Positions 35,801 to 48,177 of a DNA stretch of 64,000 bases are shown in pieces. Below the pieces are notes generated by a model. That model did no database searches. It saw only the letters and a program-made list of their open reading frames with translations, and was not told the DNA's origin. Made by a program: the position numbers and the translations under genes. The first letter of the stretch is position 1. Each line of letters opens with the position of its first letter. The stretch is from Globodera rostochiensis (taxonomy: Eukaryota; Nematoda; Chromadorea; Rhabditida; Heteroderidae), in assembly GCA_018350325.1 (NCBI GenBank), contig JAEVLN010000016.1, forward strand, positions 2,159,682-2,223,681, given 5' to 3'.

Positions 35801-36910
35801 ATATGTGATTAATTAGCCTCAAATCCAGTATCAACAACTATAATTACAAAATAAATAAATAAATGAACAAATCTAAAAAATACCTACAAATTTTTTAAAC
35901 TTGATAAAATGTAGCCCATGTAATAAAATTAACAGTATAAATAATAATAATATTATTTTAAAAAATCAAACCAAAGTTAAACTTTTGCTGTACTTCTCAA
36001 TATTGAAATATTAAAGATTTAATTTATTAAATAGTAAGTTTTAGAAACGCAAAGGCATTGTGGAAACATTGCAAAAATAAATTAAATGGAACAAATTGGC
36101 TTTGAAAATGGAAAAAGCATCCATGATATTTGTAATAAATATACAAAGATTATGCCAAAAGAAATGTTTGAGTGATAAAAATTTGTGATTATAGTCAAAA
36201 AAAAATAAAAATTATTAATCAGAATTCTGCATAAATTTGTTAAAATATAAAACAAACTTAATAATTTAAAAGTGCAATAATTGCAAATAAATATTTTTAG
36301 AAAAAATCAAATGCCTGTCAAAACAAAACAAAAAATATGTGCTCCATTAAAAACATAAAGCATTTTAAATAATTAAGATTTAAAAACAATAATACTTCTA
36401 ATTTTTTGCCAGAAGCTAACTAAAACAAGCGTAATTCTTTAGCTATCTGGACATAACGCAGACTTACGGAGCCATTTGGGGAAAAAATAAAACGTCATTA
36501 GCTTAATAAAAATTCCCATGCTAATTAAAATACTTTAATAAAAGTAAATATGTATATTTCAGAACAATAAAAGATTAATTAAAAGTCGCACTCGTCTAAA
36601 AAAAGTTAAAATTTTAAAACAATTTTTTACTAATCAAATTAATTTATAATAAATAAGGATAAAAGTTAAAAAATCCTTATTAAACTAAAAAATAATACTA
36701 ATGAATTTATAATATTAAAATTCAAGTTTAAGCATATATTGGTTTAACAATGAATTTTACGATTTAACATTTAAAAAAGAAGTGATTTTACACGTCACTT
36801 TAAATAAAATGTGAAAAATTTATTTTTGAAAACACAAAAATTACAAAAACCACCGATTTAGGCATTAAAAAATTGTCAATCATTTTTAAGTTAATATAAA
36901 ATATGTAATC
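35801..36910. other. AT-rich stretch, no gene seen
   Basis: Low-complexity A/T-rich DNA. A small GC patch at about 36440-36480 has no useful frame. Confidence 0.45.
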
Positions 36911-37096
36911 TTAAAATGGAGCGTCGCCAAAATTTGTTGCCTCGGAGTCCTGCGGTTTGAATATGTTGTATGTTAATGTGGTTTGGATGTTTTTTTGCAC
37001 GATCCAACGCTGTAAAATACACAAAATTTTTTTGACCGTATTCTGTTCCGTACCGTCTCGTTTTTTATAATAATAAACAACTATAAATATGAACAT
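36911..37096 (-). CDS. 61-residue open frame with ATG, hypothetical
   Basis: ATG to TAA on the minus strand. Residues 1-10 are hydrophobic (MFIFIVVYYY). They are followed by a charged, mixed-composition chain (KKRDGTEQNTVKKILCILQ, then RWIVQKNIQ and FKPQDSEATNFGDAPF). The Asp/Glu/Gln/Pro-containing C-terminus is well above the local A/T background, which argues for real coding. The size suits a small peptide gene or a single exon. No domain recognised, and no clear signal peptidase site after the hydrophobic start. Confidence 0.4.
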   Translation of the reverse strand: MFIFIVVYYYKKRDGTEQNTVKKILCILQRWIVQKNIQTTLTYNIFKPQDSEATNFGDAPF

Positions 37097-40000
37097 ATGC
37101 GCTTCGGCGTGATTTCATGATAAGAATTAAAAATTAACATTGCAAAACGTAAAATGAGCTAATAAAATTATTTTAAATGTTATAATACATAAAACAAAAT
37201 GCCACATTCTAATTTAACAGCATTTCTTCATTACCCTTAACTTATAATATTTGCGTCGATATAAAATGATGAAAATAAAAAATTACTAAACAAGCTACTA
37301 CCGAATCTTTCAAAATTTGATTTGCCTTTTCAATTTTGCTTTATTATTAGAATTATCGCCGCTGTGGAATTTTTGACTTTCAAATGTTTGTGTTTTATTA
37401 TTATTATAAAGATACAATTTGCTTAATTTTAAAAATAAAGACTTTTGCTTTCTACTTTTCAGATTGCAATTTCGATCAACGAGCATATTATTTATTTGCT
37501 AATTTGTTATTTATATACTCCATTTTTTTCATCGCATGCGCTCAGTCGCTGACAAATCAGCGCTGTCACATCCTTTTTTATCAGAGATGAGAGTACAGTG
37601 GTGCAAAATAATCAAAAATATTATTATTTAAAATTATATTTTAGGTTTGTAAATAAAGAGTGGATTTAGGTGTTTAAATTTTAAGCAGTTACATGTAATA
37701 GCTTTACCAGCAAGAAATTAATTTTTAAATTATAAGTTAAAAGATGATTTAAAACTATCAATATTTCTTGGTATCTTCTTAAATTTTACATTAATTTTAT
37801 TGTTTTTACTGTAATCTAATAACATTTAAAAATAATACGACTTTTCATTATAATTAATTAAAATAAAATGTAAAAAAATGTCAATTATTAAAGCAAACTT
37901 AGCCTTTTGGTAATTTGATTCTCATTCTAAAATAAAACAAATTTTGCTTTCAAAATAATACAAAAGATCGTATAATTTAAATAAAATGTCTGCAAAAGAT
38001 AAATTTGAAGCTGACAGAGGGTAGCTGTGCAATAATTCAACAAATAAAAATGGAGGTTTTATTATAATATTTTTTGTAAATTCTGAAAAACTGCATATTT
38101 GAATGTTTATATTTAAAGTTATTATTAGTTACATTAAAAGCTTTGTAAAATTATTATTAAAAAAATGCAAAATGCATTACTATACATTTTATCTTATGGT
38201 TACACATAAAAAAAGAAATAAAAAATTAATAAATATTCCAATCACTATTTTTAAATAATTCATATTTTTATAAAAATTTTAAAACCAGCTAATAATATTT
38301 AATTACACCCTCAAAGATATTTAATTCTAGCCTCGTAAAAGCAATGTGATCAGAACATTAAAACTAATACTTATTATACACGGACCCAAATTAGATCAGA
38401 GATACCTTAAATTATTTGTAACATGTGAGAAACTAAATATAAACAAATAAATTATACTCGAAGTGAGTAACCATTACAAAGTCGCGCCCATGAATACGAC
38501 GTCGAAAACTGCGGTTTGTACTTTGTACGCCACCACACGACTCAAAGTTTGACGGACCATCCATCAAGTCTTTGACACTAATACAAGATTTGAAATGAGA
38601 CTGTGCTCAGCTAAAATGTAATATGAAGAATCATAATGATAATAAACATCGGGAAATATATCTGTAATTTTATTATTTTAATTTAGACCTTGTTACTTTT
38701 AAAAAACTTTTGATATTTATAGAGTTACCTATATTTTTCATTTAGGTAGCTTATTATGATTTAAGACTTATTTATTAAAGTTTGATAAAAGTTTTTCTTT
38801 GTAAATTTTATAAAACAATCAATTTTTCCTAAACAAACATTTGTTGCTCTGACACAAAATTGGCATATTTTATTCTGAATGATTATAAAAAAAATTAAGT
38901 ATTAAATTGAAAAGCTCTGCTCTACAATTCGCGTTGCATTTGACAAACCTGATGAACGTCAACATTATGCACATTTACAACAACATGCCTGCCTTTTGAC
39001 CCAACTGGCTCGTACTATGGAACAATGAAAAGACGAAAAATCGACTATCTATTTCAAATTATTTATATCTACACCAAAAATACAATTCTAAAATTATAAA
39101 AAACGAGAATGTAAATTTATTTGATGAAGAAAAAATTCATTTAGGGCTAAAGTGTTTATCAATTGAAAACAATAAAAAAGACATTAAATCCATTTATGTA
39201 AAGGAACACAACAATTTTAATCGAAGATTTTAAATAATATGAAAATTATTTAAAACATAAGTATAAAATGTTTACACTTCTAACAGGATGTTTGGTAGTG
39301 TATATAACTTACTCTATGCAAACTGGCAGAATTGGGCCGAGAGCAATTTGAGTAAAAATTAAAACGTTCTAAGCTTATTTATATCAAAAATACAGTGATT
39401 AAACCAATAAATAACACTAATAAAGAACACAAATATATAAATTTCAAAGAAAAACTAATTAAGAACAATATTATTAATTATCATAAACACAGCATTTTGC
39501 ATAGAATCCAAACTTAATTTATGCATGAATAATTTTCATAACATGTATTCGTAGTGCAATAAATCAAAAACATTTGGTTAAATATTACTGATTTAATCAA
39601 TATTTGACATAGTTAAAAAATTTAAAAAAAAAATTAAACTAATTCGTTACAGCAAAAATACAAAGCACAGCAGAATCATTTTTTGAATTGTCCGATAAAC
39701 AATTAATATTTTAAATGATTATATAAATCCATGCCGGATAAGAGGATAGATATATTCTGCAAAAAAATCACAAACGTTTGTCTTATAATTTTGTTATTTA
39801 TTGTTCCATTTTCGTAATAGAGGTTTGTCTGACGTTTTTCAATCATTTTCGCTATATTTATATGACTTCCACTTTGAATGCGTTACTCTATATATTTGAT
39901 ATTAAATATTACTTTCATTTTTATTGTTTATGTTTAAAAAATAATCAAACATGATGGAATTTTGAGAACTCAATTTTCTATTTTTCGCATTTTTTAACTC

Positions 40001-40221
40001 AAATATTTACATTTAAAAAGCAACATGGCCAACAAACGAGTTAGATTATTTTTCGTTCAATCTTATAATAATAATGTACTTTGTTTAAAAATAACAAAAT
40101 ATTTTAAACCTACGCGGCCTTTTAACTATTTTTTATTTATTAATCATTGGTCTTACATTTACACATAATAATAATTTTAAAAAATATATAGATATACACA
40201 TTTTTGATTTAGAAACGTTTT
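37097..40221. other. AT-rich stretch with weak islets
   Basis: A plus frame at 37384-37590 (68 codons, hydrophobic, ending CAQSLTNQRCHILFYQR) is doubtful. Islets at 38465-38580 are open in two plus frames. Patches near 38930-39020 and 39300-39350 are short. Nothing recognised. Confidence 0.35.
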
Positions 40222-40416
40222 TTACAAGATGCAAAAATTTTTTATATCATTTTTAAACATCTTAATTTCTGCAAGCATCTCGCGATGTATGCCATCAGCC
40301 CTTTCCAGCTGTTTTGCATTGCCCAGTGTGTCGCCCAATTTTTTTTTGCTTGCCCGTTTTTTGATAAATGTTTTAAATTTGATAAATAAGCATATATCAG
40401 TATATGATTCGGAATA
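40222..40416 (-). other. Coding-like frame, helical C-terminal fragment, 64 codons
   Basis: The minus frame is open between stops. From about residue 27 it reads LGDTLGNAKQLERADGIHRE, then MLAEIKMFKNDIKNFCIL and TAA. This half looks like a real helical, possibly coiled-coil segment (heptad-like Leu/Ile spacing). The plus-strand 91-codon frame over the same bases starts with ATG but encodes Phe/Ile/Ser-rich low complexity; I treat it as the shadow. An acceptor could lie at CGGGCAAG just upstream. Unknown gene. Confidence 0.35.
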
Positions 40417-43400
40417 TTATTTTATTCTTGTAAATCTTGTATGTTGGTGTATATTTGTTTTCCTTAAACACATAATCTCATATTTCTCCTTTATATATTT
40501 TTAATTGTATGGTCTTTTTTGATATAAATATCAAGAATTAATGAATTCTACATTTATAAATTAATTTAATAAATATTCCCGTACAGTTAAAATTTTCAGT
40601 TCAAAGATTTTAACATTTTTTCAACCGTCTTCATCGTCGGTTGAAAATCCCTTAAATTATATTAATTAATTTTAAATTTTTTTTTCTTGATACCTTTTAT
40701 GTTTGATAACTTTTTTTTTTTACTAATTTAGCGTAGAGAAAGTTCATCAACATTAATTAATTGTTTGATATTTTTTTAGCCTTTGTTATTAATATTATAT
40801 ATTTTGCAGTTGATTGGTTACCCAAGTTTCATTTTATTAAAAATTATAAAGGTTAATAAATATACAAATTTCAATATAAATTTCTTCACTTACTACAGCG
40901 CAATCTATTAATTAACGATCTTTCTCAAATAGTGTAGCAAATATAAAAACATAAAATATTCGGATTTCACTTAAAGCATAAAGTTAGTTAAAAAAACAAT
41001 AATAATAATAATAAAAAATTAAATGATTTTTAACTGTAACTTCTTAATATAAAACCCAATTATTTAATTTAATTGAATTTCTTTAGTAATATAAAATTGA
41101 CTTTTCTGAAAGTTTTGTTAATAATCATTTATTTGAAGGAATTTTTGAATTAAATCAATTTTATTTGAATTTAAATTATAAAATCACAATTAATCACGTA
41201 TCTTTTATTCATAATCTTTAAAATGTATAGTAAAAAATACAACTTGTTCAACTCCTCTAGCTTTTGTATATTGTATAATGTATTAATTCATTAATTAAAT
41301 ATTTAATTTATTTTACTTCGTTTTAATTAAAAGTTGGGTCTTTGATTTTGACTATTCTTTGTTAGATTTTTTAATTTACTTATGCATAGACTGTAATATA
41401 ATTGACTCATCAAAATTTTAGTCTGTTGCAACCGCATTTAGATTAAATTATGTGTTTAGGTATACATTTAATTTTTGCATATAATTGGCGAATATTTAAC
41501 AAAAAACTCAAAGAATACTAATAAAATTGTAAAATAATGGCATTAACATTTTAAGGAGATGATTGATTGTTGCATGCTCTATGTTTTTAGTAAAAAGCAA
41601 ATTCATAAAAATAAATTCCAAGTAATCCATTTGGAAAACCCCTGAGAATGCAAAAAAGTTAATAAATATTATCTAAATTCGCCAACATTTTTTTGAGTGA
41701 AAAAATCCATATAAATAAAAAAATAATTAAAATTACAAATTAGATTTTGCTGGCAAAAGTCATAAAAAAAGAACAAAACAAATGAGTGTCACATACCTTA
41801 TTTACCGAATTAAGAGAAAATATAAGCATGACACGATTTTTTGCACAAGAAAAAAGTTGAACTACTATTAATTATTCAAAAATGAAAATTACGGTTAGCT
41901 TAATTTAAATTACGAAAAATGCACATCAATCTTAATAATATCAATTACAATAGCAATGTATTTTAAAAATTCTCAATTTATTTATGCAAAGTATTGTTTA
42001 AATTTAAAAAATATAGAAATACTCTTTATTATATTAATATTTTTTATTGAAAGTTTTAACACAATTTTCGATTTTCTCTAAATTAATTTTGGTATTTAGG
42101 TAATCATTATTTTGTCAATATTTTTTGCCTCTCCGACCTTCAACGATAGTTTTTTAACAATTTTTTTTTTGTTAATTAATTTAAGATATTTTTGAAAGAC
42201 TATGTAAAAGTCTTTTTAATTTATTTATAAAATTTAATATTTATGATATAACTCATCATTTATTGACTATATTTATTTTGTATGTTGCTGTTTGTTTCTC
42301 AGATTTTTATTTTTATTGTGATATTGATGCCGCTTCGGTTATGGTACAAAATAAAAAAATTTATATATTTTTTTAAATTGTTTTTTCCCCAAACTAATAT
42401 TTGTACAAAATTCCAAATAAATTTAAAGGAAAAAATTTTTCCTGCATAGTTTTTTTTGGATAATATAAATTAATTTGTGTTTTTTTTCATATAATACGAA
42501 TAAAGAAATTTTTTTAATTATTTTTATAAGATTAAAAAAATAATTTGATTTTAATTTTAAAAAACGTTTATATCTCCTTTTAAATTTAAATTTAAATTTT
42601 TATTAAAAATGCAAATCCGATTTACTTTCATAAATTATTCAACATAATGAAATTTAACATTTTGTCTTTTTTTTTTAATTTTCCTAAGTAATCAATCAAC
42701 TTACAATATGCATCATGGACAAATGGCGAAATACATAAACAAAGTAGAAAAATAGAAATTCATTTGCCAAAATATAATAAATAAAGATATATATTTTATT
42801 TTTATTTGAATGAAAAATTTTTGTTAAAGATTCTTTCGTAGCCTAAATGAATTGATTTTTTAAAATTAATTTTAATAAATACTTTCCAGCATTAATAGCC
42901 AAATCCAGCATCCAGGAAAGCATGTCATTTAATTGGTTGGTTTATACTTAGGATAAAATAAATTTTTATTTTCATTATCATGCAATTTAGTTTAGTTTAG
43001 TGAAGCATTTTTATATTAGTTTGGTTTTATTTGTTAAATTTATTACTAATTCTTATAGAAGAAAAGTTTTTAGTTTTTAAAATTACTATTTGGACGAATT
43101 AGCTCACCAATTATTGTTTATTTTTGATACTAAATTGCGATCTATTCTTTTAAATTGTATTATCTCTTTGCATTACAATTTATAAAATAAAATTGTTTAT
43201 CCGACGCCTTCAAAAATTATATATGAAACTTTGATGTTTGAACAAATAAATACACAATTACATAATGCGTAAGATTTATATTTTTCAATTTAATTTAATG
43301 CCAGTGTTTAATTCAAATATTAAAGTCTTTTGTTATTTTATTTTTATAGACAAAAAAAATAGTGACTGAACGAGGTAAACTGGCAGAGCAAATCATTCTC

Positions 43401-43667
43401 CTTTTTTGTACGTCGGGTGAAAATGTTGCTTTCACGTTTTATCCTCACACTTTCGTTAGTGGTTGTTCGTTTGTTTCCTCTCTATCGTTTTTATTTTAAT
43501 TATTTTGTAATACTTAAGAAATAATTTACTTTAATCTTATTAGGTTTATTATATGTTTAGGAATTAATAGAAACTAAAAACAATATTGTTTTCATTGAAA
43601 ATTGTAAAATGTTTTATTTTGGCATAAATTTTATTTAAGCAATAACAAAAAATTTTATATCAATTGT
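40417..43667. other. AT-rich stretch, no gene supported
   Basis: Almost unbroken A/T-rich DNA with long T and A runs. Only the patch at 43370-43490 is GC-richer; on the minus strand it reads NKRTTTNESVRIKRESNIF without start or splice sites. Confidence 0.4.
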
Positions 43668-43889
43668 TCATCTTATTCTCGGATATTTTAATAACAATAA
43701 TTTTACAAACAAAAACTTATGAAAGAATTCCAAGTCTTGCCGTTTCGTCTTTGAAATTAATATAAAATACAATATTAAAGTGCTCGCGCTAAATAATGTT
43801 ATCGTACTCGGTTGACGATCCGCCATTATTTTTCTGCTGCTTGTCCACCCATCACTTGGGTCTAATACTTCATTTTCAATATAAGGCAA
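43668..43889 (-). CDS. 73-codon open frame, hypothetical
   Basis: The first part is clearly coding-like (PYIENEVLDPSDGWTSSRK, then IMADRQPSTITLFSAS). It continues through a hydrophobic stretch to SKTKRQDLEFFHK and a stop. The listed first codon is TTG, so the real start may be an internal ATG (IMAD) or an upstream exon. One possible membrane segment lies at residues 36-46. No family recognised. A GC-rich core between A/T-rich flanks supports an exon. Confidence 0.38.
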   Translation of the reverse strand: MPYIENEVLDPSDGWTSSRKIMADRQPSTITLFSASTLILYFILISKTKRQDLEFFHKFLFVKLLLLKYPRIR

Positions 43890-44277
43890 TTAAACAAATT
43901 TAATTCGCAAATTATTTTAAAGTATTATGTTTATTTTTGTTTGTTTTATATACACTTTTTTAATAAAATATACTTTGTTAACGGCTTTTAATCGGAACAT
44001 ATTAACTATAAATAAAACAGAACGATATACCTTTTAAATAAACAATACATATCTTATAATTACAAATAAAGCATATCTAATGTTTTAAAAAGTTCACAAT
44101 TATCCAAATTTATTTTGGTCAAAAGCAGATCTTTGGTTACAAAATAATTTTCATTTTAATACATCGCATTTTTGCTTTGTTTGAGAAATTAGGTAAGAAG
44201 AAGCTACAAATTGGTGTATTGCTGAAACATTATTTTTTTTTAAAACGTTTGTATTGTAAATTCTATTTGTCGCAATT
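43890..44277. other. AT-rich stretch, no gene seen
   Basis: A/T-rich, with no open frame or repeat noted. Confidence 0.45.
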
Positions 44278-44383
44278 TTTTATTTTGACCAGCAATAGAA
44301 TGATTGCTAAAAGATAGAGTCAGACGACGAGAGCAATTTGGCATAACGCACCCCATCTAAAAATTGTTTTCGTTTCTTTTTTG
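44278..44383 (-). repeat. Solitary minisatellite unit
   Basis: A single diverged unit of the 108-bp family in the orientation of array B. Its landmarks are GCTAAAAGATAGAGTCAGACG, CAATTTGGCATAACGCACCC and CATCTAAAAATTGTTTTCGT, then TTTTTTGAA. It shows the family can sit outside arrays, so units may be or have been dispersed singly. Confidence 0.8.
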
Positions 44384-44946
44384 AATAAAAGCGTTAGCCT
44401 ATAAATTTCTAAAAATATTTTCAATATGATGTTCAGTTAAATAAAATTTGAATTTTTTAGATTTAAAAATATTTATTTTTTTTCAAGATGGTTCTCGAAG
44501 ACATCACCCAATGGGTGGGTCAACACCATACCGTTTGAAAGTTCGAAGAAAATTAAAAAGCAAAAATTAACTTCTTAGAAAACAAAATCTATCAAAGATA
44601 AATATTAAAATTTACATATAGCATTAAATAATTACAATGACAGTAAATGAAATAAAAATAATGTCTGATCATTTAAAACAAAACCCTTTTCTTAAAATTA
44701 TTAAATATACTATTGAAATTATTAATTGTCTATTAAAAATTTTATAAAGCTTATTAAAAATTCCTGCTAAAAAAAATTTTATGCATCACAACTTTCGGCA
44801 AAGCAAAACTTTGAAAATAAAATTATAATTTAGATAAACCTAATCGTTAATAATGATTATCTTGCAATGTAAATTCTACAATATTTTTATAACCGACTAT
44901 TTAAACCCATTTATTATTAAAATCTTCCCTAACATAAGTGTGATAA

Positions 44947-45039
44947 CTAGTGATCAAATTAAAAAGAGATAATTTTGAAAAAAAGCGTGACGAGATTTTT
45001 GACCTGAGCGACGAACTGGAGCGCGAAAGATCGCTTTAA
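44947..45039 (+). other. Coding-like islet, 30 codons, charged helix
   Basis: Open after TAA at 44944 and ending in TAA. It reads LKRDNFEKKRDEIFDLSDEL then ERERSL. The strongly charged, helix-forming composition in a GC-rich patch is hard to explain by chance. There is no ATG. Probably the C-terminal exon or a fragment of an unrecognised gene. Confidence 0.33.
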
Positions 45040-45244
45040 TGGTTTATTTAAGCAATAACAAAATATCGATTAATTCTATAAACATAATATGATATAAAAT
45101 AAGCTTAAATATAGCCATTGACAAGCAAAAATATAATACAATTTAAAAGGATGTGAATTTTTAATGAATTTTAACTAAAACACACAAAAATTAAATGTTT
45201 CTTAATTTGGAGGTTGCATGACATCCGTAGTGAAAGAACGAGAC

Positions 45245-45252
45245 GAATCAAC
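45245..45252 (+). repeat. Target-site duplication, left copy
   Basis: GAATCAAC directly abuts the left end of foldback element 2 and is repeated exactly at 46255-46262. Eight bases is the length made by hAT transposases. Confidence 0.85.
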
Positions 45253-45523
45253 CAGGCATGGACACGGTTACCCGTAACCGCGGCTAACCGCGGATACCCG
45301 CGGCTAACCGCGGTTAACGGTTATGGAATTTTAAAAGGTCGCGGTTACGGGCGGTTAACGGTTATGAGATTTTGAGGACGGGCGGTTACGGTCGGTTAAC
45401 GGTTATGACCACTAAAACCGCGGTTAACCGTAGCATCCGTTGTTTTATTGATTGCTGAGGTTGAACGATTTGCCTTTATAATTTCTTTGACTTTTTATTC
45501 ACATTTCACCAACCGGTACTATC

Positions 45524-45593
45524 TGTCCTATGGCTAAGTGGTGAAGCTCTTATACTGATTTTATTTGGTCTAGTTTCTAGCCCCTTCCGCTGT
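45524..45593 (+). ncRNA. tRNA-like Pol III promoter in foldback 2
   Basis: TGGCTAAGTGG (45531-45541) fits the A-box. GTTTCTAGCCC (45573-45583) matches nine of eleven B-box positions, with 31 bases between them, as in a tRNA gene. The stems do not close well, so a working tRNA is unlikely. A T-run (45599-45603) follows where a Pol III transcript of tRNA length would stop. Its placement relative to the downstream hairpin parallels element 1. Confidence 0.5.
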
Positions 45594-45776
45594 TCATATT
45601 TTTCTTTATATTTTAATATCCCTTCTTTTTAGTTTTCCTACAATTTTTTGCAAAAAATTAAGCTATAAAAAATTAACTAAGTATTTACATAAATAATTAG
45701 TTCATTTTAGTACTCAATTACCTAAAATTCGGACGCTTTTACTCAGCATAAGTCGTTAGATATCGATTTTTTTCCT

Positions 45777-45800
45777 CGGCGGCGCCTATCGGCACCGCCG
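45777..45800 (+). other. Conserved GC-rich hairpin, copy 2
   Basis: CGGCGGCGCC-TATC-GGCACCGCCG. The 27 bases 45775-45801 equal the complement of 25487-25513. The stem has ten positions with one C/A mismatch on this strand (a G-T pair on the other). It starts 246 bp after the A-box start, against 239 bp in element 1. Confidence 0.85.
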
Positions 45801-46254
45801 AATCTCCACTCCTTTTCTTAAAATACTTTAGGAAACTAATGCGCAAAAAACAGAAAAATATTACTCTGATCGGTCGCGCTTTCTTAGATTTTAATCATGA
45901 AAGTGTTAGAAAGAGATTTAAAAATTTTTTTCATTGACAAACTTTCTGCTAAAAATCACATGTTAAGTTCAATGCACATCAATTTTGATTTAATTTTAGA
46001 AAGACGCCATATCATGATCGGAAAAAATTCGTTGTAATTTTTCGAAATCTGGAAAACTTTATTGATTTTTAAATAATGCGGTTAACCGCGGCTAACCGCG
46101 GGCGGTTAACGGTTATGAAATTTTCAAAGGGCACGGTTACGGGCGGTTAACGGTTATGAGATTTTTAGGACGGGCGGTTACGGACGGTTAAGTTTATAAG
46201 TGTTTGAGGACGGGCGGTTACGGTTAAGGAAATTCATAACCGTGTCCATGCCTG

Positions 46255-46262
46255 GAATCAAC
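46255..46262 (+). repeat. Target-site duplication, right copy
   Basis: GAATCAAC, identical to 45245-45252, abutting the right end of foldback element 2. Confidence 0.85.
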
Positions 46263-48177
46263 ATTAATGTAAGAAAGCTTCTGGAAAAAAATTAGCCTCT
46301 TATGAGGAATTAAACACATCCCAAATAAGTTTTTAAAATCTCAACAAATACAATATGACAAATTAATTTTTGATTTTGTCCATTTATAAAATGATAAATT
46401 ACGGCACTGCTAAAAAATTAAAAATAGTAACTTTGGGCAGATGTTCGATAATTTATCTAAATTATTAAATACCTTATTGTTGTGAGACTGACTTAAACCT
46501 TTACTATTACAAAAACTCAAAAAACAAAAAGAAATCCATTTATAATGGAAGCTTAAAGCACTTTATAAGTTTTTAATTTTTTTGTAATTAATTAACATAA
46601 TTTTAGTTGTATTTCATATCTTTTTCACAGCCATTTTTTTTTGTCCATTGCAACGGCAAACTTTGCGAAACAAAAAAAAAAAATAAAAAAACAAAGTTTT
46701 TTTATTTAAAAAAAACTTTTTGAAATTGTTTTTCATATTATGTAATATAAAAAACCTTGACGATTTTTTTAAATGATCCTTACAATATCCATAAATTCTT
46801 GTAAACCATTTATTAAAATTCATTTATTCATATTATAATTGATGCGAAACCGCCTTTATTGTTTGTATTACTTGAACGGAGGTGTGTTTATTTTAAAATT
46901 GTGTAGTCGAGTCATACAAGTATTAGTAAAATAAGTACAATTATATTTCTTTTCAATTAATGGTACCCCCATTTGTTTATTATATAAAATAAAAATTAAT
47001 AAAATGTTTGTAATCAATTAGGATAAATACGAACGTAAGTAATAAAGATTCAATAATATTACCATATTGACGTTTAAAATAAATTAGTTTTAAATTAAAT
47101 TCATTTTTTCCACACTAATGATTTTAACATGTTCCGCTAACTTTTTTTATATTAGCATTAGACCGAGGCTTATGAAATTATACAATAAAAAGATGAAAAC
47201 TGGAATTATTATTTCAATAAATTACAAAAAAATAACTTATAAATTTAAAATGCTTTAAGCCTCCAATTGAGCAAACAACCCAAATTAAATAATAAACTCT
47301 GTTGAGTTTTTGATAATGGGAAAGGTTCAAGTCAGTCTCAGAACAATAAGTATTTAAGAACATCTGCCCAAATTCATAAAAAACAAAGGATGGAAAAATC
47401 TAAAGTTTTTAAAGCTTAAATTTTTACAAGCGATTATGACTTTCCATGCCACGACAATTTAATCAATGCCTAAATTGCATTTTCAAAATAATTATTAACA
47501 AAACTGTTGACTTTGAATTCTTTAATGCTCGTGTCAAACAGCAGCGTTTCTAATAAAGAGTTAATCGCAAATATATTAAGAATTTAAACAAATTATTCTA
47601 GGAAATATTCTGATTAGTTGAATCTGATCAATTGCGAAGTATCCTAAAACAAAAAAAATCGAAATTAAAATAAAATATAAAATCAAACATTTGCATAATG
47701 TCAAAAGTTATTTTAAAGTATGTTTTAAACAAAATATTAAATCAAGACAACAATAGAAATTATAATTATAACATATAAATTTAATATTTAAAAAAATAAA
47801 AAAAGGAAATTGACTATTGGCGCAATAGCCGAACTTGCAGTGCAAATCGATTTGAGAGTGTGCTTAAAATTATAAATAAAGCATTTTTTCAATTTAATAT
47901 TAAAATTTAAGGATTCAAAGGGATCAAAGGATTGATAAAATATAATAACGTTTTAATATAAAAATAATTTAAATATAATTTTAATCATAATTATTTTTAC
48001 TTAAATGTATTGAAAAGAATTTAAACGGCCGGCAGAATGATTTTTTATTGGAATACATAAGGACTATAACAAATTTATTATTCAAATTTTATAACAGTTT
48101 AATTTAAATGTTGCAAAAGTTATTTAAAACAATTTTATTTTTGAGGAATAGCAATCATTATTTTTTGTTTTTATCAC
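46263..48177. other. AT-rich stretch, no gene supported
   Basis: The minus frame at 46614-46823 is Lys/Phe-rich low complexity. Small GC patches near 46850-46885 and 47820-47860 are not convincing. The LTR starts abruptly at 48178. Confidence 0.4.

Larger units (their letters stand above)
45253..46254. mobile_element. Foldback element 2, hAT-type ends, 1002 bp
   Basis: Perfect 18-bp terminal inverted repeats (CAGGCATGGACACGGTTA at 45253-45270, complement at 46237-46254) are flanked by a perfect 8-bp target duplication, GAATCAAC. CAGG ends and 8-bp duplications define hAT transposons. Subterminal arms carry repeats of GGTTAACGGTTATG and GGCTAACCGCGG type (45265-45435 and 46078-46235), mostly inverted to each other, so the element can fold back. 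There is no transposase; it is non-autonomous. The interior carries a tRNA-like A/B-box pair and the 27-bp conserved hairpin. The intact duplication and clean ends suggest fairly recent insertion. Confidence 0.92.

Noticed and set aside
40229..40504. 91-codon plus-strand frame with ATG
   Set aside because: Ser/Phe/Ile/Leu-rich low complexity; the minus strand of the same bases gives a far more protein-like helical segment.
46614..46823. 69-codon minus-strand frame
   Set aside because: Dominated by Lys and Phe from A and T runs; no coding-like segment.
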